Virus record (IMG/VR): IMGVR_UViG_3300021959_000196
Coordinates: 1-33,520 of that record
Length of the DNA stretch: 33,520 nt
Reading direction: 5' to 3' (one strand)
From: a virus
Below the pieces are notes generated by a model. It had not been told where the DNA came from. It did not search any database and worked only from the letters and a program-made list of their open reading frames with translations. Within the stretch, counting starts at the first letter, position 1, and each line of letters starts with the position of its first letter. This document shows, in pieces, positions 12,884-22,278 of this stretch. Made by a program: the position numbers and the translations under genes.

Positions 12884-15031
12884 ATGCAGCAAGTACAGCT
12901 ATACATAGGAAACGAAAGGGTTGAATTATTTAAAGACGAAACTATTTCTTTGACAGAGAGCATTCAAAACGTCAAAGACGTAGCGAAGGTGTTTACTGAT
13001 TTCACAAAGACATTTACTGTTCCCGCTTCCAAGACTAACAACAAGATATTTAAACACTATTATAACTTTGATATAGTAGGAGGTTTTGATGCTAGACTAA
13101 AAACAAGCGGAAGCATCAAGCTGAATGGTGTTGATTTTAAGAAAGGAAATATAAAACTTGAGGGAGTTGATTTAAAAAACAACAAACCAAATGCTTACAG
13201 GGTTACATTCTTCGGAGATTTATCAGACTTAAAGGACTTGATAGGCGAAGATTTATTATCCGATTTGGATTGGTTGGATAACTTTGAAAAAGAATATAGT
13301 ACAGCAGCTGTAAAGGACAATTTAAAAGGGGGCAATACTGATTATACTATTAATTCAGTAACGTATGCAGGTGCTATAAAAACAGCGTTGATTTCGACAG
13401 GGTCAAGACTTTATTACAATAGTGATTCGGGACATATTCACGACGACAATAATAGCGGTAATTTATTTTACGAATCGGGGACTTCTCACGAACACGGTGT
13501 TTTTTGGAAAGACTTAAAATACAGTATCGCAGTTTATGTGATTGTGAAGGCTATCGAAGAAAAGTATGGTATCACTTTTTCAACTGACTTTTTCACGTAC
13601 ACAAATACAGCCTATTCAAGTCTTATGATGCTTATGCACAGAAAGAAAGGAGAAGCGGAAGCAGAGTATTCGACAGGGATACGTTTGTATCAAGAGCCTG
13701 TTGTTGATTTCAATCAAATTGGTGCTATTTGGTCAGCAACACAAGACGGAAACAACTACACGGTGGCGGGAAGCTATAACGGATTCACTACTTCGGGACA
13801 ATTTGGTGCTACTACACAAGTTTATTATAGTTATTTGATAACATTGGATGCAGTAGACAATAATATCCCTTATAACGCTTATTTGTACTTTACAAGTGCT
13901 GCAACGGGAGTAAAAACGTTGATAGACGAAATACAGGGTGCAGTAGACCCTTCAAGCTTTGGAGATTTGGCTTTGATTAACAAAACAGCGGTAGGCGAAT
14001 ACTCAATAGTAATAGAATCAGCTGAAACTCTTACTTTTACAGCGGGAAACATATATGTGGAATCTCGAATGGTTTACCAAACAACAAGCATCGGTTCGGG
14101 TGCATCAAAAGGTACTTTGATTGACACGGTTATTGAAGAAAAATTTGCTTGGTTGCCTACGCAACAACTTCCTAAAATGAAAGTATTGGACTTTCTTACG
14201 GGATTGTGGAAGCTTTGGAACTTGACAGCGTACGTTGAAGATGACGGAACTATAAAAGTACAGACATTAGACAGCTTTTATTCGGGAGGAACTGATTACG
14301 ATATTACGCAATACGTTGATGTAAATTCAAGTGCTGTAAATATCGCTTTGCCTTACAAACAAATAAACTTTAGATTCAAAGGACATAAAACTCTTTTGGC
14401 TTCTAAATTTGAACAGCTACAAAACAGAGAGTTTGCTACGCTAGAATACAAAGGAGAGAATCCTAATAATTGGGTGGGGCAAGAATACAAGGTAGAAGTA
14501 CCTTTTGAAAAAATGGTTTACGAAAGACTTGTAGATGATGAAACGCTAGAAACCAAAAATATTATGTACGGGTTTATGGCAGATGACAATCAAGAGCCTT
14601 ATATCGGAGAGCCTTTGTTACATTACGCTTCATTACAGAATCCTACTCAAAACGATGAAGGTATTTCTTTTAGAGATACAACGACAAGTCACAGCGAAAT
14701 AAAGGTATCAATTTTTATGCCTTCTAATCAAATAATATTGACATACATTTATAACAGTAATAGTATAAACTTTTATTCAGAGCTAGACGAGTGGAGCAAC
14801 ATAACAAATCCGTTCAGTTTATTTGAAACAAGATACAAAAATTACATTCAAGACGTTTTTAACGAAAAGAGAAGGATAACCAAGGTAAAGGCTTTTTTAC
14901 CTCTTAAAATTATATTAAAACACACCCTAGCGGACAGATTTGTAATCGCAGGACATAGGTATAAGATTAACAGCATCACAACGAACCTACAAACAGGCGA
15001 AAGTGATATAGAACTATTGAACGAAGTATGA
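12884..15031 (+). CDS. large tail protein (minor tail / tip candidate)
   Basis: This is a 715-residue protein. The N-terminus (MQQVQLYIGNERVELFKDET) leads to a region on VFTDFTKTFTVPASKTNNKI, which I recall from large tail proteins of Bacteroidota phages. A beta-rich centre with aromatic and Thr/Ser-rich segments follows, and the end (AGHRYKINSITTNLQTGESD) looks like a gp27/hub-type closing module. It sits two genes upstream of the tape measure. Size and location suggest a tail-tip or baseplate hub; there is no firm domain match. Confidence 0.55.
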   Translation: MQQVQLYIGNERVELFKDETISLTESIQNVKDVAKVFTDFTKTFTVPASKTNNKIFKHYYNFDIVGGFDARLKTSGSIKLNGVDFKKGNIKLEGVDLKNNKPNAYRVTFFGDLSDLKDLIGEDLLSDLDWLDNFEKEYSTAAVKDNLKGGNTDYTINSVTYAGAIKTALISTGSRLYYNSDSGHIHDDNNSGNLFYESGTSHEHGVFWKDLKYSIAVYVIVKAIEEKYGITFSTDFFTYTNTAYSSLMMLMHRKKGEAEAEYSTGIRLYQEPVVDFNQIGAIWSATQDGNNYTVAGSYNGFTTSGQFGATTQVYYSYLITLDAVDNNIPYNAYLYFTSAATGVKTLIDEIQGAVDPSSFGDLALINKTAVGEYSIVIESAETLTFTAGNIYVESRMVYQTTSIGSGASKGTLIDTVIEEKFAWLPTQQLPKMKVLDFLTGLWKLWNLTAYVEDDGTIKVQTLDSFYSGGTDYDITQYVDVNSSAVNIALPYKQINFRFKGHKTLLASKFEQLQNREFATLEYKGENPNNWVGQEYKVEVPFEKMVYERLVDDETLETKNIMYGFMADDNQEPYIGEPLLHYASLQNPTQNDEGISFRDTTTSHSEIKVSIFMPSNQIILTYIYNSNSINFYSELDEWSNITNPFSLFETRYKNYIQDVFNEKRRITKVKAFLPLKIILKHTLADRFVIAGHRYKINSITTNLQTGESDIELLNEV

Positions 15032-15168
15032 TATTTAAGTTACTAAACAAATACGACTATTTCAACGAGTGCGAAGAAATAGAAATAGCAAAAGGGAAGA
15101 ACAGGCTTCCTTTGACGTTATCTGAAGGAATTAATCAAATGAACCGAAAAAGAAAATACAAGAAATGA
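15028..15168 (+). CDS. small protein between tail genes, 46 aa
   Basis: It overlaps both neighbours as ATGA, at 15028 and at 15165, so translation is probably coupled throughout. The product (MIFKLLNKYDYFNECEEIEI...) ends very basic (MNRKRKYKK). No family is recognised. Confidence 0.55.
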   Translation: MIFKLLNKYDYFNECEEIEIAKGKNRLPLTLSEGINQMNRKRKYKK

Positions 15169-17015
15169 TAAAAGAAACTATTATAATAGATGCCGAAACA
15201 GGCAAGGCAGAAAGTAGCGTTGATAAATTAGCCAAAGCTATTGAAAAGCTAACCGATTCAGTTGATGATTTAGGAAAGGAATCAAAGGAGAGCATTGACA
15301 ATATCGAAGAATCTGCCAAGAACACAGAAAAAGGTGTTAAGGGTATAGGGAAGGCTTTTAAAGGACTAGGTACAGCAATAAAAGCTGCGGGTATTGGTTT
15401 AGTTATTGGTGCATTAGCTACATTAAAAGAAGTTTTCGAGAGTAATCAAAAAGTTGCCGACCTTTTTAATACTGCTTTTGAAGCCACAAGCTTAATTTTT
15501 AATGATTTTGTTGATTTTATAGTAGATAACACTCAAACAGTTACAGACTTTTTTAAGGATGTTTTTGACAATCCTTTGGAGTCTGTTAAGTCTTTAGGCG
15601 ATGCAATTCAAGAAAACTTAATTGAAAGGTTTAATTCTGCTTTAGAGGTTTTTGGATTTGTAAGCGAAGCATTATCAAAACTTCTTGAAGGAGATTTTAA
15701 AGGTGCTTTGTCGTCTATAAAAGAAGCGGGTACTGAATTAGTCGATGTATTTACAGGTGTAGACGGAACTACTGAAAAAGTAGCCGAAGGTTTATCGAAA
15801 GTAGCAAGCGCAGCAGCGGACTACGGAAAAAAAATCGTAAAAAACGCAAAGGAAAACGTAAAACTGCAAAACGAAGCAGAACTTGCAACTGCACAGCAAT
15901 CTCGACTTGTAGAGCAATACGACAGACAAGCTGAAAAATTAAGACAGATAAGGGACAATGACCTTTTAACATTGAAGGAAAGAACTGCGGCAAACAATGA
16001 ACTTTTAGGGGTTTTAAATGCGCAAGAGGAAGCAATGCTAAAAGAAGCAGATGCTCAAGTAAAAGCGGCACAAGCGGCAGTTGATAAAAATGATAGCATA
16101 GAGAACCAAATAGCCTTGACCGAAGCACTAGCCAACAGGGAGGGAGTTCTTGCACAAATTGAGGGATTCAGAAGCGAACAAGAATCAAATAGGGTTGCTT
16201 TAAAAAAAGAGGAACTAGAACTAACTAATTCAATAACAGAAGCGGAAGGAGAAAGAAAAATATCACAACTTGAAGCAAATGCTGAACTTTTAACAAACGA
16301 ATACGCTAAACTACTAGCTTTAAGAGCGGCGGCAGATGAGGAAAAAAGAATACAAGAGGACTTACTAACCGCTAAAAGAGATTCGTATAAAAAAGGAACA
16401 CAAGCCTATAAAGATGCAGACAACGAACTCTTGGCTTTTCAACAAGAAAACACACAGAAAAAAAATGAATTAGACAGAGAGATTGAACTATCCAAAATAA
16501 ACGCTTTTGAAACCGCTGCTAATTTAGTAGGTGCTGAAACGGGTTTAGGTAGAGCGTTATTAGTAGCGAAGCAATTAATAGCTGCTAAAGAGTTAGCTAT
16601 TGAAGTAGGTAGAACAATAACTTTCTCAACACAAGCGGCTGCTCGTTCAGCGGTAGCCGTTGCAGAGGGTACTGCTCAAACTGCAAAGATTGGATTTCCT
16701 CAAAACATACCTATGTTAATCGGGTATGCTGCTCAAGCAGTTGGGATTATTGGCGCAATAAAATCAGCAACAAAAAAAGCAAAAGCACCTATAAAAACAC
16801 CAAGTGCTAGTAGTATTACAGCAAGTGTACAAAGTGCAGCACCAACAGCACCGCAATCTCCAAGCTTTAACATTGTAGGAAGTAGCGAAACGAACCAACT
16901 AGCCGAAGCGATAGGCTCACAATCACAACAGCCTATTAAGGCTTATGTAGTTTCCAACGATGTAACAACAGCGCAAGAGTTGGATAGGAACATTGTGGAA
17001 TCTGCTTCGCTATAA
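15165..17015 (+). CDS. tape measure protein
   Basis: This 616-residue protein is mostly long helix with Ala, Lys, Glu and Gln. Hydrophobic segments lie near residues 60-90 (GTAIKAAGIGLVIGALATLK) and 455-530 (NLVGAETGLGRALLVAKQLI and the stretch to about PMLIGYAAQAVGIIGAIKSA). An extended coiled coil lies between them, and the tail end is rich in Ser, Ala and Pro. This is the typical make-up of tape measures, which set tail length and enter the host envelope. By the usual 0.15 nm per residue this predicts a tail near 90 nm. No peptidase motif is visible. Confidence 0.82.
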   Translation: MIKETIIIDAETGKAESSVDKLAKAIEKLTDSVDDLGKESKESIDNIEESAKNTEKGVKGIGKAFKGLGTAIKAAGIGLVIGALATLKEVFESNQKVADLFNTAFEATSLIFNDFVDFIVDNTQTVTDFFKDVFDNPLESVKSLGDAIQENLIERFNSALEVFGFVSEALSKLLEGDFKGALSSIKEAGTELVDVFTGVDGTTEKVAEGLSKVASAAADYGKKIVKNAKENVKLQNEAELATAQQSRLVEQYDRQAEKLRQIRDNDLLTLKERTAANNELLGVLNAQEEAMLKEADAQVKAAQAAVDKNDSIENQIALTEALANREGVLAQIEGFRSEQESNRVALKKEELELTNSITEAEGERKISQLEANAELLTNEYAKLLALRAAADEEKRIQEDLLTAKRDSYKKGTQAYKDADNELLAFQQENTQKKNELDREIELSKINAFETAANLVGAETGLGRALLVAKQLIAAKELAIEVGRTITFSTQAAARSAVAVAEGTAQTAKIGFPQNIPMLIGYAAQAVGIIGAIKSATKKAKAPIKTPSASSITASVQSAAPTAPQSPSFNIVGSSETNQLAEAIGSQSQQPIKAYVVSNDVTTAQELDRNIVESASL

Positions 17016-17036
17016 AAACAAAAATTAATTAATAAC

Positions 17037-17055
17037 GTTTTAAAATAAAACAAAT
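17037..17055 (+). promoter_or_regulatory. late leader motif, copy 3
   Basis: GTTTTAAAATAAAACAAAT directly before the ATG at 17056, in the 40-base gap after the tape measure gene. Confidence 0.5.
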
Positions 17056-17967
17056 ATGCTTCCATTAGTTGAATTAATAATAGACGAAAACGAAGCTACG
17101 GACGGAATCGAAGCAATCAGCTTGGTTCATACTCCTGCAATCGAGGAGAACTTCGTAGCCTTGTCAAAGCAAAAGGTAGAATTAAAGACATTAGACGAGG
17201 AAAAACGTATCGTTGTTTCTTTGGCTCTTATTCCCGATAAGGAGATTTACAGACGTAATTCCAAAGGCGAGGAGTATAACATTGTATTCTCAAAAGAAAC
17301 GGTAAGAAAAGCGTCTGAATTGTACTTTAAAAACCTAAACAACAACAACGCTACTTTAGAACACGAAGAAAAAACAGACGGAGTTTCTGTAATTGAATCG
17401 TGGATAGTTGAAGATGTAGAAAAAGACAAAACAGCTATTTATGGATTGAATGCTGTTCAAGGTGCTTGGGCAGTTGTTATGAAAATAGACAACGACGAGG
17501 TTTGGTCGGATATCAAAGAAGGCAAGTATTTAGGTTTGTCAATCGAAGGGCGTTTTTCAGAAAAAGAAGCTGAACTTTCAGAAGTAGAACTAGAATCTTA
17601 TTCGGACTATCCGCAAGGTGTTAAAAGCAACGCTAAAAAGGTACTAGAATGGACAGAAAAAAACGGTTGGGGGTCTTGCGGTACAGGAGTAGGAAAACAA
17701 CGTGCTAATCAGTTAGCAAAAGGCGAGCCTATAAGCGTTAAAACAATAAAAAGAATGTATTCGTACCTTTCAAGGCATTTAGTTGATTTAGACAGCTCTA
17801 AAAGCTATTCTGATGGTTGTGGCAAATTAATGTTTGATGCTTGGGGTGGAAAAGCTGCTTTGCGTTGGTCAAAAAGCAAAATCGAAAAACTAGGATTGTC
17901 TGCTGAAGTAGAAAAGGAAATCGAGGAAGAATTATTGAACAAAATAATCGAAATCTTAAAAGACTAA
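17056..17967 (+). CDS. XkdF-like prohead protease with C-terminal domain
   Basis: This is a 303-residue protein. Residues 1 to about 170 match the putative phage serine protease family XkdF: IEAISLVHTPAIEENFVALS, ATLEHEEKTDGV with the candidate catalytic His103, and YLGLSIEGRF with the candidate Ser162. Prohead proteases mature the capsid. The C-terminal half (SDYPQGVKSNAKKVLEW, GVGKQRANQLAKGEPIS and a CGKLMFDAWGGKAALRWS block) is a separate helical domain I recall fused to such proteases in Bacteroidota phages. It sits well upstream of capsid genes, with fibres between. Confidence 0.78.
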   Translation: MLPLVELIIDENEATDGIEAISLVHTPAIEENFVALSKQKVELKTLDEEKRIVVSLALIPDKEIYRRNSKGEEYNIVFSKETVRKASELYFKNLNNNNATLEHEEKTDGVSVIESWIVEDVEKDKTAIYGLNAVQGAWAVVMKIDNDEVWSDIKEGKYLGLSIEGRFSEKEAELSEVELESYSDYPQGVKSNAKKVLEWTEKNGWGSCGTGVGKQRANQLAKGEPISVKTIKRMYSYLSRHLVDLDSSKSYSDGCGKLMFDAWGGKAALRWSKSKIEKLGLSAEVEKEIEEELLNKIIEILKD

Positions 17968-19019
17968 TGAGGGCAAAATATTGCAAATGCAAAAATACAT
18001 ATACAATTCACGAGTGTAGCTATGAATGTAGTTCTGAATCTTATTGGAAGCAAGGGATAGGAAGTATATCTCAAAACTTATATGCTGATATAACTCTAGT
18101 AGGCTCTAGGGTAGTCAAAATACAAGCTAATCAAAACTACATTGATTTAGGAGCGACATCTAACGATAGTGTAGACGGAGATTTAACTTCTTCTATTGTC
18201 GTTTCTAGTAATGTAGATACTAGCGTGCTTGGAAGCTACACGGTAACTTATTCGGTAACAAATAGTAGAGGTAGAATTTCAACAAAAAGCAGGACTGTTA
18301 TAGTTGAGTACACTCAAATTCCTATTATTTCATTAGTTGGAAGTTCTAGTATTTCTATAAATTACAGCGATATATATACCGATTTAGGGGCTACGGGTGT
18401 TTCTAGTTATTACGGAAACATAAGCAACAGGATAATAGTAGACAATCCTGTAAACACTAGCGTTGTTTCTTCTTACTTAATAAGATACAACTTAATAGAC
18501 CAATCAGGAAATCAAGCAGAACAAGTTACAAGAACAGTAAATGTAATTTATACAGAAATTCCTGTGATAACTTTACTTGGCGATAGTATTGTTGAAGTTA
18601 CACAAGGAGATAGCTACATAGACGCGGGAGTATCAGCTACTTCTAGCTATTACGGAAATATTACGAATCAAGTTATAACGAATAATTTAGTGAATACTTC
18701 AAATTTAGGCTCTTATCAAGTTTTATATAATGTAACAGACGAAAGTGGTAATCAAGCAGTTCAGGTTACTAGAACAGTAAACATAATACCGCATCAATCT
18801 TATTGGATGAGTTTAGCGACAGGATATAGTCAAGAACCTGTTTTACACGCTACAATAGCAAGCGGAGAGGTTTATTTATACACTTACGAAGATGAGCAAG
18901 GAAATGAAACTAATCTTTACAGGTTTATAAGAACAGACTTGACACTTGATGCTTTTTATAGTGGTTTTGACGGGACTAATTTAAGCGGATTTATAACTCA
19001 AAAACAAATAAATTTATAG
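17967..19019 (+). CDS. Ig-like (DUF5011) repeat protein
   Basis: This 350-residue protein starts at the ATG sharing a base with the previous stop. After a short Cys cluster (C6, C8, C17, C21) come three tandem beta-sandwich repeats at roughly 40-115, 118-195 and 197-274. Each shows the DUF5011 pattern: a YIDLGAT-like start, a N-T-S turn, GSYTVTYSVT and VTRTVNVI. A distinct C-terminal domain follows (YWMSLATGYSQEPVLHATIA). Such Ig-like repeats on virions usually bind surface sugars. It is likely a tail or head decoration protein. Confidence 0.75.
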   Translation: MRAKYCKCKNTYTIHECSYECSSESYWKQGIGSISQNLYADITLVGSRVVKIQANQNYIDLGATSNDSVDGDLTSSIVVSSNVDTSVLGSYTVTYSVTNSRGRISTKSRTVIVEYTQIPIISLVGSSSISINYSDIYTDLGATGVSSYYGNISNRIIVDNPVNTSVVSSYLIRYNLIDQSGNQAEQVTRTVNVIYTEIPVITLLGDSIVEVTQGDSYIDAGVSATSSYYGNITNQVITNNLVNTSNLGSYQVLYNVTDESGNQAVQVTRTVNIIPHQSYWMSLATGYSQEPVLHATIASGEVYLYTYEDEQGNETNLYRFIRTDLTLDAFYSGFDGTNLSGFITQKQINL

Positions 19020-19020
19020 A

Positions 19021-21225
19021 ATGGCTATATCAATCCCAAACGCAGTAAATTTACATACGTTAAGCGTTAATGCTGATACGCAGGCAACTAATTTTGGCAC
19101 TTTGGAGACATCAGGAAACGGTAGTATTGGCGCGGCAAAGGGAGGAGGAAACCTCCCTATTAATACTTCCGCCACACAGCTAGGATTAGATAGTTCTAAT
19201 CAAGGTGGTATTCGTTGGAATAACGCAGTATTTAATTCTAATACTGACCATAAAATTTACGTTGGTGGTTTTCAATTTAATGCGCCTAATCGTATGGGTG
19301 TAGATAGTATTATAAATAAAGGTATCGTATCTAGGGTTTATTCAGGAACTTCGGCTACTAGCAACTACGTTGAATTTAATATAGGTGGAAATGATACGTT
19401 ATCAGGAAAAAGTCAACAAGGTGTGAATTTATTTGCAATCGACCCATTAGCTTTAGGTGGTTCTCAAATTGGAAGTTTCAACTCTAGTTCAGTTGAGGGT
19501 TGGGGTGTTGGTTTTAAATCTTCTTTATCGGGAAGCGCTTCCTCGAATCCTAGAGTTTGGGCTTTTTTTTGTAGGACTTACTTGTTTAGTACCGAAAAAA
19601 ACAACGCAGATATTCCAACGTTTACAGGTGTTTCTGATTTTGGTGATTTAGTAAATGCTATTCAAGGCACAGGCAACTACAATACAAAAATACACGAACT
19701 AGCAAAATCGGGAACTGTTTATTCTGTTGTATGTCCGTTTCAAATAGGAGACAATGGAACTACTTTAACTTCGTTTAATGACAATGGTATTACTATACAA
19801 ACAGCGGCACATAACGAACCTAGTAACCCACTTTCTCAATTATCAGATAAATCAATGAGAGTTTATGCGAGTCTAGGTGCTTCTGATTCTGTTGTTTTAT
19901 CAGGTGTTTATATTTGGGGTGTTCAATCGGATTGGGATTTAAATTCTTCTGTTGGCGCTAGTGTAAATATATCGGGAACATTAAGCGGCATTGGTAATTT
20001 AACAATAGGCTCTGACGTTACTTTTTCGGGAATATTTACAAATTCAAAAACATTGATAAATAACAACGCTAATGTTTCAGGCTTAAGTATAGCAAATAGC
20101 GAGGGTATGCAGGTGGACTCTATGCCTTTGCAATCGTTTAGTATTTCTAATTCGACCAAAGGGCTTATCATAAATTCAGCAGGAACTTATGATATTTCAA
20201 ACTACAACTTCAACGGAAACACTTTTGATGTAACGATAAACGACTCCGTCGGAATTGTAACGATAGTAACGAGAGGGGTTTCTGTTAGTATCGACCAAGG
20301 AACAGGAAACACTTTGACGATTGACGACTCTGTAAACGTAAACATATCTTGTCCTAACATCATAAACGACTCTAGGGTTCAGTATTACAACCAAACAAAA
20401 CAATCAGAAATATCTAATGGAGTAGCTTCGGGAGGGTTAGGTTTTACAACTCAAGTAGATTTGAGTTCTGCGTCTATTGATGTAGGCGATTTTATTCGCT
20501 TAAGAGCAACGTATCAAAGTGGTTTGACAGCGAAAAAAGAATTAGAAGCCATTGGAGTTATGACCTCTCTAGGCTTATCGTTTATAAACACTCAAGAAGA
20601 TGATGACATATATATAAGTAACGGATTGAATGGTGCTAATATAACTAAATTTACACCTGATTTTTTGAATAATGAAATAGATGTATCTTTAAATAGCGAC
20701 TTTCAATCAAAAGAGTTGTATGCTTGGTTTAAGTACACAGAAACAACGCAGCAAGGAATATCTGATTTCTTTGGAGGTTTAAATGCAATAGATGAGGGTA
20801 ATTATGAAATAAAGAGTAATATATATATAGATAACACAACATCAACAAATATAATTCAAACAGATTCAGCTAGAATCTTTAGAACAGACGGAAACTATCC
20901 TGTTATAAATCCAACAACAGGAGGAGGTGGTGTAAATGTGAATTGGAAAAACAATGTTTTGACAACTCAAACAAACGTAAGCGGGCTAACGGCTTCCGAA
21001 AGCGTTAAACTGATGTCTTTAGATACTACTAATTTAGACGCAACCATATCCTCTCGTTCAACTTTTAATGCCGATACAGAGGTGGTTACTACTGATTTTG
21101 AAAGCAGAGAAGCAAGTAAAGCAGATGTAAGCGATTTACCTACGTTAGAATCGAATCAAAACATAATAAACGAGGGTATCGAAAAGGCGTCGTTGTTTAT
21201 TCCACACAAAACAAATTTGCCTTAA
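19021..21225 (+). CDS. tail fibre-like protein
   Basis: A long (734-residue) Ser/Thr/Asn/Gly-rich protein with repeated short strands, as in beta-helical fibres: stretches such as GASVNISGTLSGIGNLTIGS and GNTLTIDDSVNVNISCPN. The C-terminal part has LDTTNLDATISSRSTFNADT, a helical, charged ending common in Bacteroidota fibres. It follows the Ig-repeat gene by one base. It probably forms or attaches to a fibre; no enzyme motif is visible. Confidence 0.65.
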   Translation: MAISIPNAVNLHTLSVNADTQATNFGTLETSGNGSIGAAKGGGNLPINTSATQLGLDSSNQGGIRWNNAVFNSNTDHKIYVGGFQFNAPNRMGVDSIINKGIVSRVYSGTSATSNYVEFNIGGNDTLSGKSQQGVNLFAIDPLALGGSQIGSFNSSSVEGWGVGFKSSLSGSASSNPRVWAFFCRTYLFSTEKNNADIPTFTGVSDFGDLVNAIQGTGNYNTKIHELAKSGTVYSVVCPFQIGDNGTTLTSFNDNGITIQTAAHNEPSNPLSQLSDKSMRVYASLGASDSVVLSGVYIWGVQSDWDLNSSVGASVNISGTLSGIGNLTIGSDVTFSGIFTNSKTLINNNANVSGLSIANSEGMQVDSMPLQSFSISNSTKGLIINSAGTYDISNYNFNGNTFDVTINDSVGIVTIVTRGVSVSIDQGTGNTLTIDDSVNVNISCPNIINDSRVQYYNQTKQSEISNGVASGGLGFTTQVDLSSASIDVGDFIRLRATYQSGLTAKKELEAIGVMTSLGLSFINTQEDDDIYISNGLNGANITKFTPDFLNNEIDVSLNSDFQSKELYAWFKYTETTQQGISDFFGGLNAIDEGNYEIKSNIYIDNTTSTNIIQTDSARIFRTDGNYPVINPTTGGGGVNVNWKNNVLTTQTNVSGLTASESVKLMSLDTTNLDATISSRSTFNADTEVVTTDFESREASKADVSDLPTLESNQNIINEGIEKASLFIPHKTNLP

Positions 21226-21258
21226 TCAACGAAAATATAACAAAAGTATATTAATAAT

Positions 21259-21277
21259 GTTTTAAATAAAATCCACA
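21259..21277 (+). promoter_or_regulatory. late leader motif, copy 4
   Basis: GTTTTAAATAAAATCCACA, one A shorter than the other copies, directly before the ATG at 21278. Confidence 0.45.
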
Positions 21278-21652
21278 ATGAGCAACTTAAAAAAAATAGG
21301 GAACAAGCTATTCAAGGAAGCAACAGAATTAAAATCTCACGAGGTTGAATTAGGCATATCGGAAGATATGAAAAGAGGAGAGAAAATAGCAAACGCTTTA
21401 AAAAGTGTAAGTAGTGCATTCAGTAAAGAATTTCTAGACATAGAAAAAAAAATAAACAATTTACGCTTTAATTTAGATACGGGAGGATTAGAAAAAGCAT
21501 ATTTAACACCTGCCAAAAATATTAAAAAAGAACTAGAAAAAGCTTCATTAACAAGTACAAAATTATATCAAGATTTAAAAAACTTCATTCCTGTTTTTGA
21601 AAGAACTATTGACGAAGCAAAAAAAATGGATAATAAATTGAAATCATTTTAA
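21278..21652 (+). CDS. helical structural-module protein, 124 aa
   Basis: A Lys-rich, almost all-helical protein (MSNLKKIGNKLFKEATELKS...), with a coiled-coil-like end (ERTIDEAKKMDNKLKSF). It sits between the fibre and scaffold genes with a late leader. No family is recognised; a scaffold-like or internal virion role would fit its make-up. Confidence 0.6.
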   Translation: MSNLKKIGNKLFKEATELKSHEVELGISEDMKRGEKIANALKSVSSAFSKEFLDIEKKINNLRFNLDTGGLEKAYLTPAKNIKKELEKASLTSTKLYQDLKNFIPVFERTIDEAKKMDNKLKSF

Positions 21653-21664
21653 ATAAATATAAAT

Positions 21665-22252
21665 ATGAATAAAATCGACCAAATAAAAGCTTTGCTAGGT
21701 ATGGAGGTTAAATTGGCAACAATGAAACTAGAAAATGGTACTTTAATCGAATCAGAAGCATTTGAAGCAGAAAACGAGGTTTTCATCGTTTCAGAAGAAG
21801 AAAAAGTTGCTTTGCCTGTTGGCGAGTACGAACTAGAGGACGGGAAAATTCTTGTAGTAGTTGAGGAAGGAATCATTTCTGAAATCAAAGAAAAAGAAGA
21901 AGAAGCCGAAGAAGAAGTAGAGGAAGAAACAGAAGCAAAAGAAGAAGTTGAAGAACAAGAAATGCAGGCTGAAACTTCTACACCTAAAAAGGTAGTTGAA
22001 TCTATTTCAAAAGAAATCCACTTCGCTAAAATCGAAGAAATGCAGAAAGAAATTGACGCATTAAAACTTGCTTTAGAATCTAAAGAGGAAGTAAAAGAAG
22101 AAGTTAAAGAGGAGGTTGAATTGAGTGCCGAAGAAGTTGCACCAATCAAACACAATCCCGAAGCTGATGCTTCTAAAAAAGAAACTTTTTTGTATTCTCA
22201 AAAAGCACCAAAAACAACCAAATCTGTTATATATAACAAACTATTCAAATAA
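21665..22252 (+). CDS. scaffold-like head protein
   Basis: This 195-residue acidic protein begins MNKIDQIKALLGMEVKLATM, followed by a small beta domain (VALPVGEYELEDGKILVVVE), a long Glu-rich helix (about 77-160) and a basic end (TTKSVIYNKLFK). Helical, acidic proteins just before the major capsid gene are typical scaffolds, whose C-terminus binds the capsid. I recall the same N-terminal domain ahead of capsid genes in other Bacteroidota phages. Confidence 0.65.
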   Translation: MNKIDQIKALLGMEVKLATMKLENGTLIESEAFEAENEVFIVSEEEKVALPVGEYELEDGKILVVVEEGIISEIKEKEEEAEEEVEEETEAKEEVEEQEMQAETSTPKKVVESISKEIHFAKIEEMQKEIDALKLALESKEEVKEEVKEEVELSAEEVAPIKHNPEADASKKETFLYSQKAPKTTKSVIYNKLFK

Positions 22253-22278
22253 TCAATTAAACGTTTAAATTTTAAAAA

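Noticed and set aside
15769-16155. 128-codon open frame on the minus strand
   Set aside because: It is a Leu-rich reading opposite the Ala/Lys/Glu-rich tape measure gene and has no promoter or partner gene.
21649-22155. 168-codon open frame on the minus strand
   Set aside because: It lies wholly opposite the Glu-rich scaffold-like gene; GAA/GAG codons read as TTC/CTC (Ser/Phe-rich) on the other strand. No start signal or neighbours support it.
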